Positions 8,054 through 16,803 of a stretch of DNA of 64,000 nt are shown in pieces. The stretch's first letter is position 1; the number at the start of each line of letters is the position of its first letter. A model generated the notes under the pieces. The model did no database searches. It was not told the DNA's origin and worked only from the letters and a program-made list of their open reading frames with translations. A program made the translations under genes and the position numbers. Source of the stretch: Mariprofundus ferrinatatus. Lineage in GTDB: Bacteria > Pseudomonadota > Zetaproteobacteria > Mariprofundales > Mariprofundaceae. The stretch is taken from contig NZ_CP018800.1 of NCBI RefSeq assembly GCF_002795825.1, forward strand, positions 1,674,001-1,738,000, in the 5' to 3' direction.

Positions 8054-10212
8054 GATTCCTCCATCTGTTCACAATGCCTGGGCAGGCGAAGACAAAAGTG
8101 TGTCGGTTTTGCCGGGGAAACAAGAATCAGGCTGCCTCCATGATCCTCTGCGATACGCTTGGCAATCGCCAACCCAAGACCGGAACCATTCTCCTTGGTG
8201 GAGTAATATGCCTCAAATAGCTGAGATGCTACTGAAGCCTCAACACCTTCACCATCATCTTCCACATGCCATTCGGCAAACTCCTCCGACGTGGCTGCGT
8301 AGAGACGGACCGCTCCCCCTTCAACGCCATCAGTTGCGGTCAGAGCATTATCCACCAGATTTATCAGAACCTGACGCACCTGATCCGGATCACACAGACA
8401 GGTCCAGCCCATATCACACTCTGCCACCTGTAGCCGGTCGTAGGTGTTGAACAGCTCCAGCATCTCCAACAGAAGGGAGCAGACAGAAGCCTGACGAACT
8501 TTTGGCTGTGGCATTCTTGCCAGTGTAGAGAAGTCTGCAATGAGGCGCTGTAACCGCTCTACCTGTGCAATAATGGCATGGGTACAGGTGTCGAAGACCG
8601 GTTCGTCATCAACCTGACCCCGAAAACGCCGCTGTAATCGCTCTGCCGATAGCTTGATCGGTGTCAGCGGGTTCTTGATCTCATGCGCAAGGCGTCTGGC
8701 CACTTCGGCCCATGCCTTATTTCGCTGCGCCTCTGCAAGTTCGGAAATATCATCAATCACCAGAAGATATCCTGAGAAACCGGTCGAGCCGGTTTCGGCC
8801 AGGCGGGCTCCTCTAGCGAGAACATGCAGGCTCCGCCCTTCGGAAAGGTCGATGTCGAACTCACGCTGAAGATGGTCTTCCTGCTGGTGGCTGAGTTCGG
8901 CATAAAATTCCCCGATATCACGGAGATTCCCTTTACTTGCCTTGAGAATATCAACACTTGGCATCCAGTTATCGGGGAGGAGCAGAATGTCCCTTACCGC
9001 CTGATTTAGAAGGCGGACACGTCCATCGCCATCTACCAGCAGCACACCCGTATGAAGGTTGGCCAGCAGCGACTCCAGTACATATTGTCGCTGTCGGCTA
9101 TTATCCAGCGCTTTCGTCAGTTCCTGCTGCGCCTGTTCAATAGCCTCAACGTTCAACTTCAGGCGATTCGCCATGGTGTTAAAAGAGTGAGCCAGGGAAC
9201 CCAACTCATCGCTGGATGACTCTGAGATGACCACATTCAGATCACCTTCGGTTACGCGTCTGAGCGCATTGGCCAGATCACCGACCGGCGTTGTCAATCT
9301 GCGTGCAAACAACAGCCCTACCAGACCTGCGATGAGTACAACCAGAAGTGTTACAAACAGCATGACGTGGGTAAAAGTTTCACCAATATTCTGGCGGTTA
9401 TGCTCCAACTGCCTGTAGCTGCGGTAATCTGCTTCCACTGCCCTCGCATTCTGAATCATTCCTGCAGGCAAACGAACCTCTACTCGTAGCAAACCTATCA
9501 CGGTTGTCGGACCAACGATGGGGGCATAACCGACAGCAACCTCTCCATCTCCACGCGTAATCAACTCCGTTGATAGCCTGCCCAGCCGCATTGATAATCT
9601 GGCAGCATCACTTAAGGGAGTTGCTTTCAACGAGGTCAACTCACCCAGTTGAACACCTCCGATCAGCAGCTCATTGATATCGAAAAGCTCCGCCTTCTGC
9701 CAACCCTCAAGCTCCCTGATCTCGTTCAGATAGGTTGAAACCGTTCGGTAATCCAGCTTGCCGGAAGCCGCTGCAAGCAGGGTAGCGTCGCTGATATAGT
9801 TCAACATGCTGCGTTTCATATCTTTCTCAACGCGCTCATAGAACCCCTGAGCCAAGGTAAGCGCACGATCAAGAAGCTTATCCACTCGCACATCAAACCA
9901 GACATCCATGCCTCGCTCGACCATCTGATTTGCAGCCATTTGAATCATCATCGCAGGCACAAGCAGCATGCCGACCAGAGCAATGACCAGTTTGGCTCTT
10001 AAGCGCGATCCGGGTGGTGGTGCCTTCCTCTCCCGGATCAACTTGATCCCATATTGAACAAGAAATAGCGAAAGAATCAGCATGATCGACACGTTGACCC
10101 ATGCAAGCAGAACCGATTCCCCATTTGAAGCTGGCCAGAGAACAACGGTCAGCGTCAATAGTGCTGCCGCCAGCATCAGCGGGATCAGACGCATCACCCC
10201 GGTTGGCTTCAC
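8050..10212 (-). CDS. ntrY: Sensor histidine kinase, NtrY type
   Basis: About 720 residues. Several N-terminal membrane helices frame an extracytoplasmic sensor region, followed by HAMP (near ARRLTTPVGDLANALR), a PAS region, a HisKA domain with the phospho-acceptor His in LAHEIKNPL (about residue 510), and an ATPase domain with INLVDNAL, DDGEGV and GSGLGLAIAKRI. It phosphorylates NtrX. The frame is open to 10272, but I prefer GTG at 10212 because it overlaps the DUF4390 stop as GTGA; an ATG at 10194 is another option. The family is tied to nitrogen and redox or envelope signalling; the signal is unknown. Confidence 0.9.
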   Translation of the reverse strand: MKPTGVMRLIPLMLAAALLTLTVVLWPASNGESVLLAWVNVSIMLILSLFLVQYGIKLIRERKAPPPGSRLRAKLVIALVGMLLVPAMMIQMAANQMVERGMDVWFDVRVDKLLDRALTLAQGFYERVEKDMKRSMLNYISDATLLAAASGKLDYRTVSTYLNEIRELEGWQKAELFDINELLIGGVQLGELTSLKATPLSDAARLSMRLGRLSTELITRGDGEVAVGYAPIVGPTTVIGLLRVEVRLPAGMIQNARAVEADYRSYRQLEHNRQNIGETFTHVMLFVTLLVVLIAGLVGLLFARRLTTPVGDLANALRRVTEGDLNVVISESSSDELGSLAHSFNTMANRLKLNVEAIEQAQQELTKALDNSRQRQYVLESLLANLHTGVLLVDGDGRVRLLNQAVRDILLLPDNWMPSVDILKASKGNLRDIGEFYAELSHQQEDHLQREFDIDLSEGRSLHVLARGARLAETGSTGFSGYLLVIDDISELAEAQRNKAWAEVARRLAHEIKNPLTPIKLSAERLQRRFRGQVDDEPVFDTCTHAIIAQVERLQRLIADFSTLARMPQPKVRQASVCSLLLEMLELFNTYDRLQVAECDMGWTCLCDPDQVRQVLINLVDNALTATDGVEGGAVRLYAATSEEFAEWHVEDDGEGVEASVASQLFEAYYSTKENGSGLGLAIAKRIAEDHGGSLILVSPAKPTHFCLRLPRHCEQMEES

Positions 10213-10763
10213 GGAAGCTGAAACACCTGTTTCATTGATGCCTCTTCCGGCTTCAACAGGCTGGCCCACCATGCATCATTCACTTCGCCCGTATACAGTT
10301 CTACCGAAGCGTTCATGACATACAACGCACCAGACTCAAGGAGACTTTTATCCAGCACTGGGAACTGCTCAAGGTTTGCCAGAAATCGCGTTGCAGCCGA
10401 AAGATCATAAACCCTTTGTGAGATGCCGCTGGCCACATCCTCCAGCAACCAACTTCTTGACAGGAGGTCGGGCACAACTCGGCGAACCACAGCGATCTTG
10501 GCAATGTTCTTGTTAAGCCAGTAATCGCGCACCCTATCCACCCGAACGTACCATACCGTGCTCACCGAAATACCATCTTTCATGGCATGCAAAAATGCAT
10601 CATCGCTACCGTTTAGCATGGCAGAGCAATAGATGACCTTTTCATCGACAATAACTTCTAATTCGCTCGAGCCCTCTGCATAAGCGGGGCTACAGGCAGC
10701 AAAAAAAACACCCGCTAGTAGCGGAATCAGACTGACCAATACATATCGCTGAAAACATCTCAT
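10209..10763 (-). CDS. Exported DUF4390 protein
   Basis: 184 residues with a signal peptide ending near AYA (residues 27-29), so it is probably periplasmic. The mature part (strands with Trp-Tyr-Val-Arg-Val and a C-terminal helix ending QVFQLP) matches the DUF4390 family, known for sitting directly before ntrYX-like pairs in proteobacteria. The gene overlaps ntrY by four bases. The conserved linkage suggests it modulates or reports to the NtrY sensor domain, but no biochemical role is established as far as I know. Confidence 0.8.
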   Translation of the reverse strand: MRCFQRYVLVSLIPLLAGVFFAACSPAYAEGSSELEVIVDEKVIYCSAMLNGSDDAFLHAMKDGISVSTVWYVRVDRVRDYWLNKNIAKIAVVRRVVPDLLSRSWLLEDVASGISQRVYDLSAATRFLANLEQFPVLDKSLLESGALYVMNASVELYTGEVNDAWWASLLKPEEASMKQVFQLP

Positions 10764-10885
10764 CAGGCGAGAGTGTAGCAGCAGTCAGCAGCATGTTCGA
10801 TGCAAAAAAAATGGAACAACCATCAGTCGGATCAAACCGTAATAAGCCTCTATCAGCAATCAGCAGAATGGAAACAGAGGAGCAA

Positions 10886-10914
10886 ATAAAAAGGCTCCGG
10901 CGGATGCCGGAGCC
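10886..10914 (-). terminator. Intrinsic terminator of the candidate small RNA
   Basis: Perfect inverted repeat GGCTCCGGC / GCCGGAGCC (10893-10901 and 10906-10914) with a 4-base loop. In minus sense it is followed by TTTTTATT. Confidence 0.8.
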
Positions 10915-11005
10915 TAATGTCTGACGCGAAACACTAGGGAGGGGAGGGAGGAATAGCGCCAGACACGACGGACATTATCGGCTATCACCTGAGAGTCTGG
11001 TTAAC
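10886..11005 (-). ncRNA. Candidate small RNA with three anti-Shine-Dalgarno motifs in one loop
   Basis: No credible protein frame covers this stretch. Minus-strand RNA would form an 11-pair stem (10956-10966 with 10917-10927, two G-U pairs) closing a 28-base loop that exposes UCCUCCCUCCCCUCCC, which contains CCUCC three times. Directly after it comes a perfect 9-pair GC-rich hairpin (10893-10914, loop GGAU in plus sense) and a U-rich tail, a standard intrinsic terminator. The 5' end is uncertain; a TTGACT box (11036-11041) lies upstream with only a weak -10 region, and TTAAC-N5-GTTAA at about 11005-11019 could be an operator. The design resembles alphaproteobacterial small RNAs that use C-rich loops against ribosome-binding sites. 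Expression is not shown. Confidence 0.5.
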
Positions 11006-11071
11006 CATATGTTAAAAGTTATTCACATTGACGACAGTCAAAATCACAAAGACATTGGCGGGGGTAGGCAC

Positions 11072-11104
11072 AAAAAACAGAGCCCGCTATTTGCGCGGGC
11101 TCTG
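11072..11104 (-). terminator. Intrinsic terminator behind 6S RNA
   Basis: Minus-strand hairpin with 10-base arms 11095-11104 and 11078-11087 (CAGAGCCCGC type) and a 7-base loop, followed by six U residues. It begins 11 bases past the presumed mature 3' end of 6S RNA. Confidence 0.85.
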
Positions 11105-11114
11105 GAGGATTCAG

Positions 11115-11288
11115 CGGAAGCTGCAGTGGCGCTGTGACCTATATGGACTGAACCCTTTAAGTTCAGGTGGGCGCAGCACTCCGACATCAGGCACTCCAGT
11201 TAAGGTGTTCACACAGCCGGAATAGGTAAGCTCCCAAAATTAGCGTATCGGCTCAAAGATATAAGTCACAACGCCACTTCAGCTTCCG
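11115..11288 (-). ncRNA. ssrS: 6S RNA
   Basis: About 174 nt. The 5' and 3' thirds pair into a nearly perfect terminal stem (CGGAAGCTGAAGTGGCG near 11288 with its complement near 11115, continuing through TTGTGAC/GTCACAG and TATAT). The core carries GAGCCGATA after the 5' stem strand and CACCTGAACTTAAAGGGTTCAG on the 3' side, both hallmarks of the 6S family, around an open central bubble. 6S RNA mimics an open promoter and binds RNA polymerase sigma-70 holoenzyme, mainly in stationary phase. A good promoter and terminator flank it. No ygfA-like gene follows, unlike in enterics. Confidence 0.9.
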
Positions 11289-11293
11289 AATAC

Positions 11294-11322
11294 AATATAC
11301 AGTTTTCGGCTGAATAAATCAA
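11294..11322 (-). promoter_or_regulatory. Sigma-70 promoter of 6S RNA
   Basis: TTGATT (11317-11322), 17 bases, TATATT (11294-11299); initiation 6-7 bases later falls at the first base of the 6S terminal stem. Confidence 0.75.
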
Positions 11323-11400
11323 GCAAAAAAAGCTTTCACATCAATCTGTAAAGGAGCATTGAACAATCAGTAGTGATACCTTTTTAGGAGCGCATTCAGA

Positions 11401-13515
11401 TCACTGCGCCTGAATGGCTGTCAGGGCAATGGTATAAACGATATCCTCTACCGACGCCCCTCGTGAGAGGTCGTTCACGGGTTTGCGCAAGCCCTGCAGC
11501 ATGGGACCGATACTGACCACGTGGGCACTTCGCTGTACCGCCTTATAGGTGGTGTTGCCGGTATTTAGGTCGGGAAAGATAAACACGTTGGCCTTGCCTG
11601 CCACTTCGCTTTGCGGCGCCTTGTTTCTGCCAACAGAAGCAATGGCTGCAGCATCATACTGCATGGGCCCATCAACAATCAGATCTGCCCTGCGCTGGCG
11701 AACAATTCTGGTTGCCTCCCGCACCTTGTTGACATCCTGCCCCGATCCCGACTCTCCAGTACTGTAACTGATCATCGCCACTCTGGGTTCAAGACCGAAA
11801 CGGATAGCGGAGTCTGCGCTCTGAATTGCAATATCGGCAAGTTCCGCCGCATCCGGATCAGGATTGATGGCACAGTCACCATACACGACCACCTGGTCAG
11901 GCAAACACATGAAAAAGATGGATGAAACCAGCTTGGCGGTTTCACTGGTTCCGATCAGCTGAAAGGCGGGCCGCACAGTGTTTGCTGTCGTGTGCAAAGC
12001 ACCTGAAACCAGTCCTTCCACTTCGCCCATCGCCAGCATCATGGTACCCAGCACAACACGATCCTGAAGCTGATCCTCTGCGATTTGAGGTGTCATGCCT
12101 TTGTGATGCCTTAGGGCCACCATCTGCTCAACATAGCGGTGACGAACAACAGTCGGATCGATGATAGTGATGCCATCATCGAGTGTTATACCCTGTGACA
12201 GCGCACTCTGGTGAATTTTTTCCGGATCCCCGAGCAGCACGCAGTCAGCAATCTGTCGCTGCTGGCACTGCTGAGCCGCCAAAATGGTGCGCGGCTCATC
12301 CCCTTCCGGAAGCACAATCGACCTTCTTGCCTGAACTGCCTGTTGAATAAGCTGATAACGAAACGCCGCAGGCGACAGGCGCGGTTTGCGATCAATAGCA
12401 CAACGAGTCTTAATCCACTCAGCATCGAGGTGATTGGCAACATGATCCATCGCCTGGTCGATCAGATCGAAATCATCAACAGCCACGGCCGATGGCATGT
12501 GAGCCAGTTTAGAAGCGGTCTGATAAGAGCTGCTCTCGACCAGCAGCAGTGGAATACCGGTTCGAATCGCCTGCTCGCACAGGTTCATGACACCGAAACT
12601 GGGGCGCAAGCCTCCGGTCAGCAGGATACCTGCAATCTGCACCCCGTTCATAGCCGCCATACACGCTGCCACAAAGATATCTTCGCGATCACCGGGGAAT
12701 ATCAATAGCGTATGCGGTTGATATACACTAAGTGTATTGGCAAGCGTACGGGCACACAGCTCCATACACTGCACCCGGCGCTGTTGCATTTCACCGGCGT
12801 GCAGAACTTCAGCGCCAAGATAATGGGCTACATCAGCTGTACGCGGCGCAACCAGTGAAGGCAGCCAGGGAATAGCACCAATAAAGTGAAATGGTTTTTC
12901 AACCATTTTTTTGCACATCTCATCCGTGCGAACTGCCTCATTGCCACCTGAGCCAGTCTGTAACAGATCGGCTTGCAGACATGGTTTCTCTTCACTGCTC
13001 TCCCCTACCCTGTTCAGAATGGTGCCGATCAGTGCAGTTCCGTTGGAACCGCTGAAGGCATTGGCAGCAATATCGACATACTCTTCAAGGTCGGCCTCGG
13101 GTTTGCCGACCAGGATAACCTCGGCATCCAGAGCCCGGGCTATGGCGGTATTGAGTCTTGTGGCATACCCGGCATGCGCATCTGCCACCAGCCCCTCAAC
13201 CACCACCACATCGGAATGGCGGGCACTCTGCTGAAACAGGGCAATCACCTCTTCCATCAGTAGCCCTTCCCGGCCGGACCCCAGCAGCGCCTTTGCCCGC
13301 CTCAGATTGATCGGCTGAGGTGCATCAATATCTGTCATATGCTCGATCAACCGGGTAGAACGCTCAGGGCCACGGTCATAGTCATGCAGCTGTGCCACAG
13401 GCTTGCAGAAACCTGCTCGGATACCCAACCGATCCAGCGCCCTCACCAAGCCCAGGCTGACAGTGGTCAGCCCAGCGCCTGATCCTGTTGAAACAAGTAA
13501 AAAGGCGTGACTCAT
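11401..13515 (-). CDS. pta: Phosphate acetyltransferase, long form
   Basis: About 704 residues: an N-terminal P-loop/BioD-like domain (STGSGAGLTTVSLGL at 9-23), a middle DRTGG-type regulatory domain, and the C-terminal PTA domain (last about 325 residues) with SIVLPEGDEPRTILAA and YSTGESGSGQDV. It interconverts acetyl-CoA plus phosphate and acetyl phosphate. I start it at the ATG at 13515, which overlaps the ackA stop as ATGA; the frame is open 33 bases further but that extension lies inside ackA. With ackA it forms the acetate/acetyl-phosphate pathway. Confidence 0.95.
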   Translation of the reverse strand: MSHAFLLVSTGSGAGLTTVSLGLVRALDRLGIRAGFCKPVAQLHDYDRGPERSTRLIEHMTDIDAPQPINLRRAKALLGSGREGLLMEEVIALFQQSARHSDVVVVEGLVADAHAGYATRLNTAIARALDAEVILVGKPEADLEEYVDIAANAFSGSNGTALIGTILNRVGESSEEKPCLQADLLQTGSGGNEAVRTDEMCKKMVEKPFHFIGAIPWLPSLVAPRTADVAHYLGAEVLHAGEMQQRRVQCMELCARTLANTLSVYQPHTLLIFPGDREDIFVAACMAAMNGVQIAGILLTGGLRPSFGVMNLCEQAIRTGIPLLLVESSSYQTASKLAHMPSAVAVDDFDLIDQAMDHVANHLDAEWIKTRCAIDRKPRLSPAAFRYQLIQQAVQARRSIVLPEGDEPRTILAAQQCQQRQIADCVLLGDPEKIHQSALSQGITLDDGITIIDPTVVRHRYVEQMVALRHHKGMTPQIAEDQLQDRVVLGTMMLAMGEVEGLVSGALHTTANTVRPAFQLIGTSETAKLVSSIFFMCLPDQVVVYGDCAINPDPDAAELADIAIQSADSAIRFGLEPRVAMISYSTGESGSGQDVNKVREATRIVRQRRADLIVDGPMQYDAAAIASVGRNKAPQSEVAGKANVFIFPDLNTGNTTYKAVQRSAHVVSIGPMLQGLRKPVNDLSRGASVEDIVYTIALTAIQAQ

Positions 13516-14729
13516 GTGGCTATATCCTCTTGAATTACAACTTTGCACACATAGCGCGCAATCATCTTCTCTTCACTGGTTGCAACAACCAGAACAGGCG
13601 TGGAGCTCTCAGGATGCGTGATAAACCCGCCTGAACTCCTGCCATGCCTGCTATTCCTCTCTTCATCGAGTTTTATGCTGAGAAATGCAAGCTGCTCAGT
13701 AGTTTTTTCCCGTATCACACTGGCGTGCTCACCGATACCGCCTGTAAACACAACAGCATCGACATGGCCAAGCGCAACAGAAAGAGAGGCCAAAGATTTT
13801 GCCAGCCGATAGCAGAATATCTCAATTGCCAAAGCAGCCCGTTCATTCCCCGAATCAGCTGCATTGAGCAGTGTGCGCATATCATTGCTAAGACCAGAGA
13901 TTCCCAAAAGCCCTGACTGACGATTCAGAGCATCGGTAACAGATGCCAGTGATTCTCCGCTCTCTCTGACCATATATTCGTGCAGCCCCGGGTCGACGTC
14001 ACCACTGCGGCTGCCCATCACAAGCCCCTCAAGCGGAGTCATCCCCATCGTGGTATCGACACTTACACCATTGGCTACCGCTGCCGCGCTGCAGCCATTC
14101 CCCAAGTGAACTGTTATTAAGCGAAGTTCGCCAAGCGGGCGACCAAGGCACTTCGCCGCCGCCTCGGCCACATAGTGATGGCTGGTGCCATGAAAACCGT
14201 ATCTGCGCACCCCATACTGGCTGTACCAGTGGTATGGCACAGCATAAAGGCTTGCGTGTTTGGGCATGGCGTAATGAAAGGCGGTGTCAAAAACCGCGAT
14301 ATGGGAAACATCCGGCAAATAGCGCATCGCCTCCCGAACCCCCAGAAGGTTTGACGGGTTATGCAACGGGGCAAGATGCGACAGGGATTCGATCTCGGCA
14401 ATGACTTCATCATCCAGAAGTGTCGGCGCAACAAACCGTTCGCCACCGTGCACCACCCTGTGGCCAACGGCTGTAACAAGCCCCTTACCCACTTTGCCGA
14501 ACAGCAGATCAAGCATCTTCTGCATGGCATCTTCGAGAGTGCAGCAATTGAGATCGAATTGCTGTATTTCATCCGCAATCTTCCAGCTCAGCTCCGCATC
14601 GGCCTCACCCAGACGCTGGGCAACACCCTCGGCCAGCATCTGTTCAGACGGCATATCAATCAGCGCCATCTTGATGGAAGAGCTGCCAGTATTGATGACC
14701 AGAACCACTGTTTCAAACGTTTCAAACAC
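13512..14729 (-). CDS. ackA: Acetate kinase
   Basis: 405 residues, usual length. Family signatures are VLVINTGSSSIKMAL at the N-terminus, GFHGTSHHYV in the middle, HLGNGCSAAAV for phosphate binding, and VVFTGGIGEHASVIR near the C-terminus. It makes ATP and acetate from acetyl phosphate and ADP, or the reverse. It is the first gene of ackA-pta; translational coupling to pta is implied by the four-base overlap. The 270 bases upstream to tRNA-Gln hold only the tRNA terminator; I see no clear ackA promoter. Confidence 0.95.
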   Translation of the reverse strand: MFETFETVVLVINTGSSSIKMALIDMPSEQMLAEGVAQRLGEADAELSWKIADEIQQFDLNCCTLEDAMQKMLDLLFGKVGKGLVTAVGHRVVHGGERFVAPTLLDDEVIAEIESLSHLAPLHNPSNLLGVREAMRYLPDVSHIAVFDTAFHYAMPKHASLYAVPYHWYSQYGVRRYGFHGTSHHYVAEAAAKCLGRPLGELRLITVHLGNGCSAAAVANGVSVDTTMGMTPLEGLVMGSRSGDVDPGLHEYMVRESGESLASVTDALNRQSGLLGISGLSNDMRTLLNAADSGNERAALAIEIFCYRLAKSLASLSVALGHVDAVVFTGGIGEHASVIREKTTEQLAFLSIKLDEERNSRHGRSSGGFITHPESSTPVLVVATSEEKMIARYVCKVVIQEDIAT

Positions 14730-14957
14730 TAAAATTGGCCTCTAAGAACACTTCATTCGGCAGATACTGAGAATCAAACAAGAAAACATACCAAGTAGCC
14801 ATTACCGACCGGGAAACGGATTATGCTTAACATACTTCTCAATGCTACGACTCAACAGACAGAACGTAAACGGACATCGATGCATTTGATCACATGACCT
14901 TGACAGAGCAGGTGCTCCGCCTACCTGGAAAACAATTAATCTCCCCTTAGAGTCAAT

Positions 14958-14985
14958 AAAAAAGGCCTCCGATTTCTCGAAGGCC
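14958..14985 (-). terminator. Terminator after tRNA-Gln
   Basis: Minus-sense GGCCTTCGA-GAAA-TCGGAGGCC hairpin (one mismatch) followed by six U residues. Confidence 0.75.
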
Positions 14986-14996
14986 CTTATACGATT

Positions 14997-15070
14997 TGGC
15001 TGGGGGACAAGGATTCGAACCTTGATTGACGGAGTCAGAGTCCGCTGTCCTGCCGTTAGACGATCCCCCA
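14997..15070 (-). tRNA. tRNA-Gln(CUG)
   Basis: 74 nt with encoded CCA. The anticodon loop CTCTGAC gives CUG. The 7-pair acceptor stem TGGGGGA/TCCCCCA and the GGTTCGAATCC T-arm are intact. Confidence 0.95.
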
Positions 15071-15086
15071 ATTACGATGGGCGCGC

Positions 15087-15115
15087 ACCTTAATGTGACC
15101 TGAGCGCTTCGTCAA
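15087..15115 (-). promoter_or_regulatory. Promoter of tRNA-Gln
   Basis: TTGACG (15110-15115), 17 bases, TAAGGT (15087-15092), then a GC-rich discriminator GCGCGCCC, as is usual for stringently controlled stable-RNA promoters. Confidence 0.65.
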
Positions 15116-15126
15116 TTCCTGAAAAT

Positions 15127-16020
15127 TCAACCAGAGTGTTCGGTGGAAACCACACGTGCAGTCGCAACAACTGCGCCGAAAGCACCAACTAAAGCCCCCC
15201 CAAGCAGCAGAGGCGGCAACAGAACCCAGGCGTTGAGATCAACCTGAAGCATCCCGAGCCACTCCTCTCCCCCAAGAATCAACGGCCAGAGCATAAGCCA
15301 TGCAGCAATGCCTGCCACTCCGCCAAGGAGCATTCCCTCAAGAATGAAAGGCATACGCACAAACCACTCCTTGGCCCCCATCAGACGCATCAGATGGATC
15401 TCGTCAGCACGGGCCAACAGCATCATACGCAGGGTATTCGAGATAATCAGGGCCATGGCCAGTGCCAGAATCAGCGAGGCGAACAAGGCAAGGTATTCCG
15501 CCCGGGAAATCCACTCGTGTGCCTTTGCCATGCTGACTTCGCTCTCATTCACCTCGCCACCATACCGCATGGCTGCATCGCGAATATCTGTGAAGAGAAA
15601 CTCCGCCTTCTCATCATTGATAGAGAGTTCAAATGTGATCGGCAAACGCTCGGCCAACTCCTTTTGACTCAGACCGGCGCTATCCAGCCACTCCTGCATC
15701 CAGCGAGCCGCCTCAGCCTGAGATATCCTGCGCACAGAGGAGACCTGTGGGATTGATTCAAGGGCGCTAGCCAGCTCCTCCTCCTGAGCCGATTTGGAGT
15801 TGTCGAGATAAACATGAACATGGATATCATCCTGCCAGCCGCCTACCCACTGGCTCGCCGCCTGTACGCCCAGCCATATTGCCCCTACCGCCCAGAGGGC
15901 AATACAGACAATGATCACCGCAAGTGTCTGGTGAATTCCAAATGGAGGCAGATGAAATCCGCCCGGAAGCCTCGGATTCACCTTCTCGGGAATCAGTTCG
16001 TTTGCACTGTTTTTTTTCAC
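15127..16020 (-). CDS. ftsX: Cell-division ABC transporter permease FtsX
   Basis: 297 residues. The topology is that of FtsX: a cytoplasmic N-terminus, one helix (about 31-53), a periplasmic domain (about 55-165) with the DDIHVHVYLDNS strand, then three helices in the C-terminal half around LALAMALIISNTLRMMLL. With FtsE it regulates peptidoglycan hydrolases at the septum. It overlaps ftsE by four bases. The long N-terminal extension with a Pro-rich turn is as in other proteobacteria. Confidence 0.92.
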   Translation of the reverse strand: MKKNSANELIPEKVNPRLPGGFHLPPFGIHQTLAVIIVCIALWAVGAIWLGVQAASQWVGGWQDDIHVHVYLDNSKSAQEEELASALESIPQVSSVRRISQAEAARWMQEWLDSAGLSQKELAERLPITFELSINDEKAEFLFTDIRDAAMRYGGEVNESEVSMAKAHEWISRAEYLALFASLILALAMALIISNTLRMMLLARADEIHLMRLMGAKEWFVRMPFILEGMLLGGVAGIAAWLMLWPLILGGEEWLGMLQVDLNAWVLLPPLLLGGALVGAFGAVVATARVVSTEHSG

Positions 16021-16697
16021 AGGCTATCCCTTGCCAGAGATCCGGCATGCAGTTGAATAACGCGTCCGGGGTGTGACTCAAGAAGATGCAGGTCGTGCGT
16101 CGCCATAATGACAGTAGTCCCCTGCCGGTTAAGGTCCATTAGATAGTCGAGTACCCTGCTTGCGGTATCAACATCAAGGTTTCCGGTGGGCTCATCGGCC
16201 AGAATAACGGTGGGATTGGCAGTCATTGCCCGGGCAATCGCCACACGCTGCTGTTCGCCGCCAGAAAGCGCTTCCGGATAGGACCAGAGACGATCGGCAA
16301 GGCCGACATACTCCAGCACTTTGCGCACGCGCGGAATCAGACGATCGGTTTTCCAACCCTGCACACGAAGCGGTAACGCCACATTCTCGAATACGGTGCG
16401 CGAGAAGAGCAGCTTGTGATCCTGGAAAATGATGCCGGTGCGTTGCCGGATGTTTCGGATTTTGGCCTCACTCGCCTGGCGCATATCAATCTGCTGTATG
16501 GAAAGCTGACCGGAACTTGGACGCACACCGCCGTAGAGCATCTTCATCAATGACGATTTTCCCGCACCACTTTCGCCGATCAAATAGACAAACTGGCCCT
16601 GTGGAATATCCAGAGTAACGCCGGAAAGCGCTACCTTGCCCGTCGGGTAACGTAACATCAGCTGCTGCATCTGGATCAGGGGTAATTCGTGCGACAT
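16017..16697 (-). CDS. ftsE: Cell-division ATP-binding protein FtsE
   Basis: 226 residues, normal for FtsE. Walker A is [10 protein letters not shown], the ABC signature is [15 protein letters not shown], and Walker B is [12 protein letters not shown] followed by the switch His in [10 protein letters not shown] start at the ATG at 16697 ([11 protein letters not shown]); the frame is open to 16745 but that would reach toward the divergent gene and adds unconserved sequence. It energises FtsX, encoded immediately downstream. Confidence 0.93.
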   Translation of the reverse strand: MSHELPLIQMQQLMLRYPTGKVALSGVTLDIPQGQFVYLIGESGAGKSSLMKMLYGGVRPSSGQLSIQQIDMRQASEAKIRNIRQRTGIIFQDHKLLFSRTVFENVALPLRVQGWKTDRLIPRVRKVLEYVGLADRLWSYPEALSGGEQQRVAIARAMTANPTVILADEPTGNLDVDTASRVLDYLMDLNRQGTTVIMATHDLHLLESHPGRVIQLHAGSLARDSL

Positions 16698-16803
16698 GTG
16701 GAAACGGTAGCCTGCGGCAGCAGCAATGTCACCATGTCCGATCAAACAGATAAGTCATTGCCGCTTTGCTGACAAATCGAAAACGACGATTCAAGATGCG
16801 GGC

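Noticed and set aside
11028-11225. 65-codon plus-strand frame
   Set aside because: It lies antisense to the 6S RNA and its terminator and has no ribosome site.
14802-15071. 89-codon minus-strand frame
   Set aside because: It contains the whole tRNA-Gln gene and its terminator.
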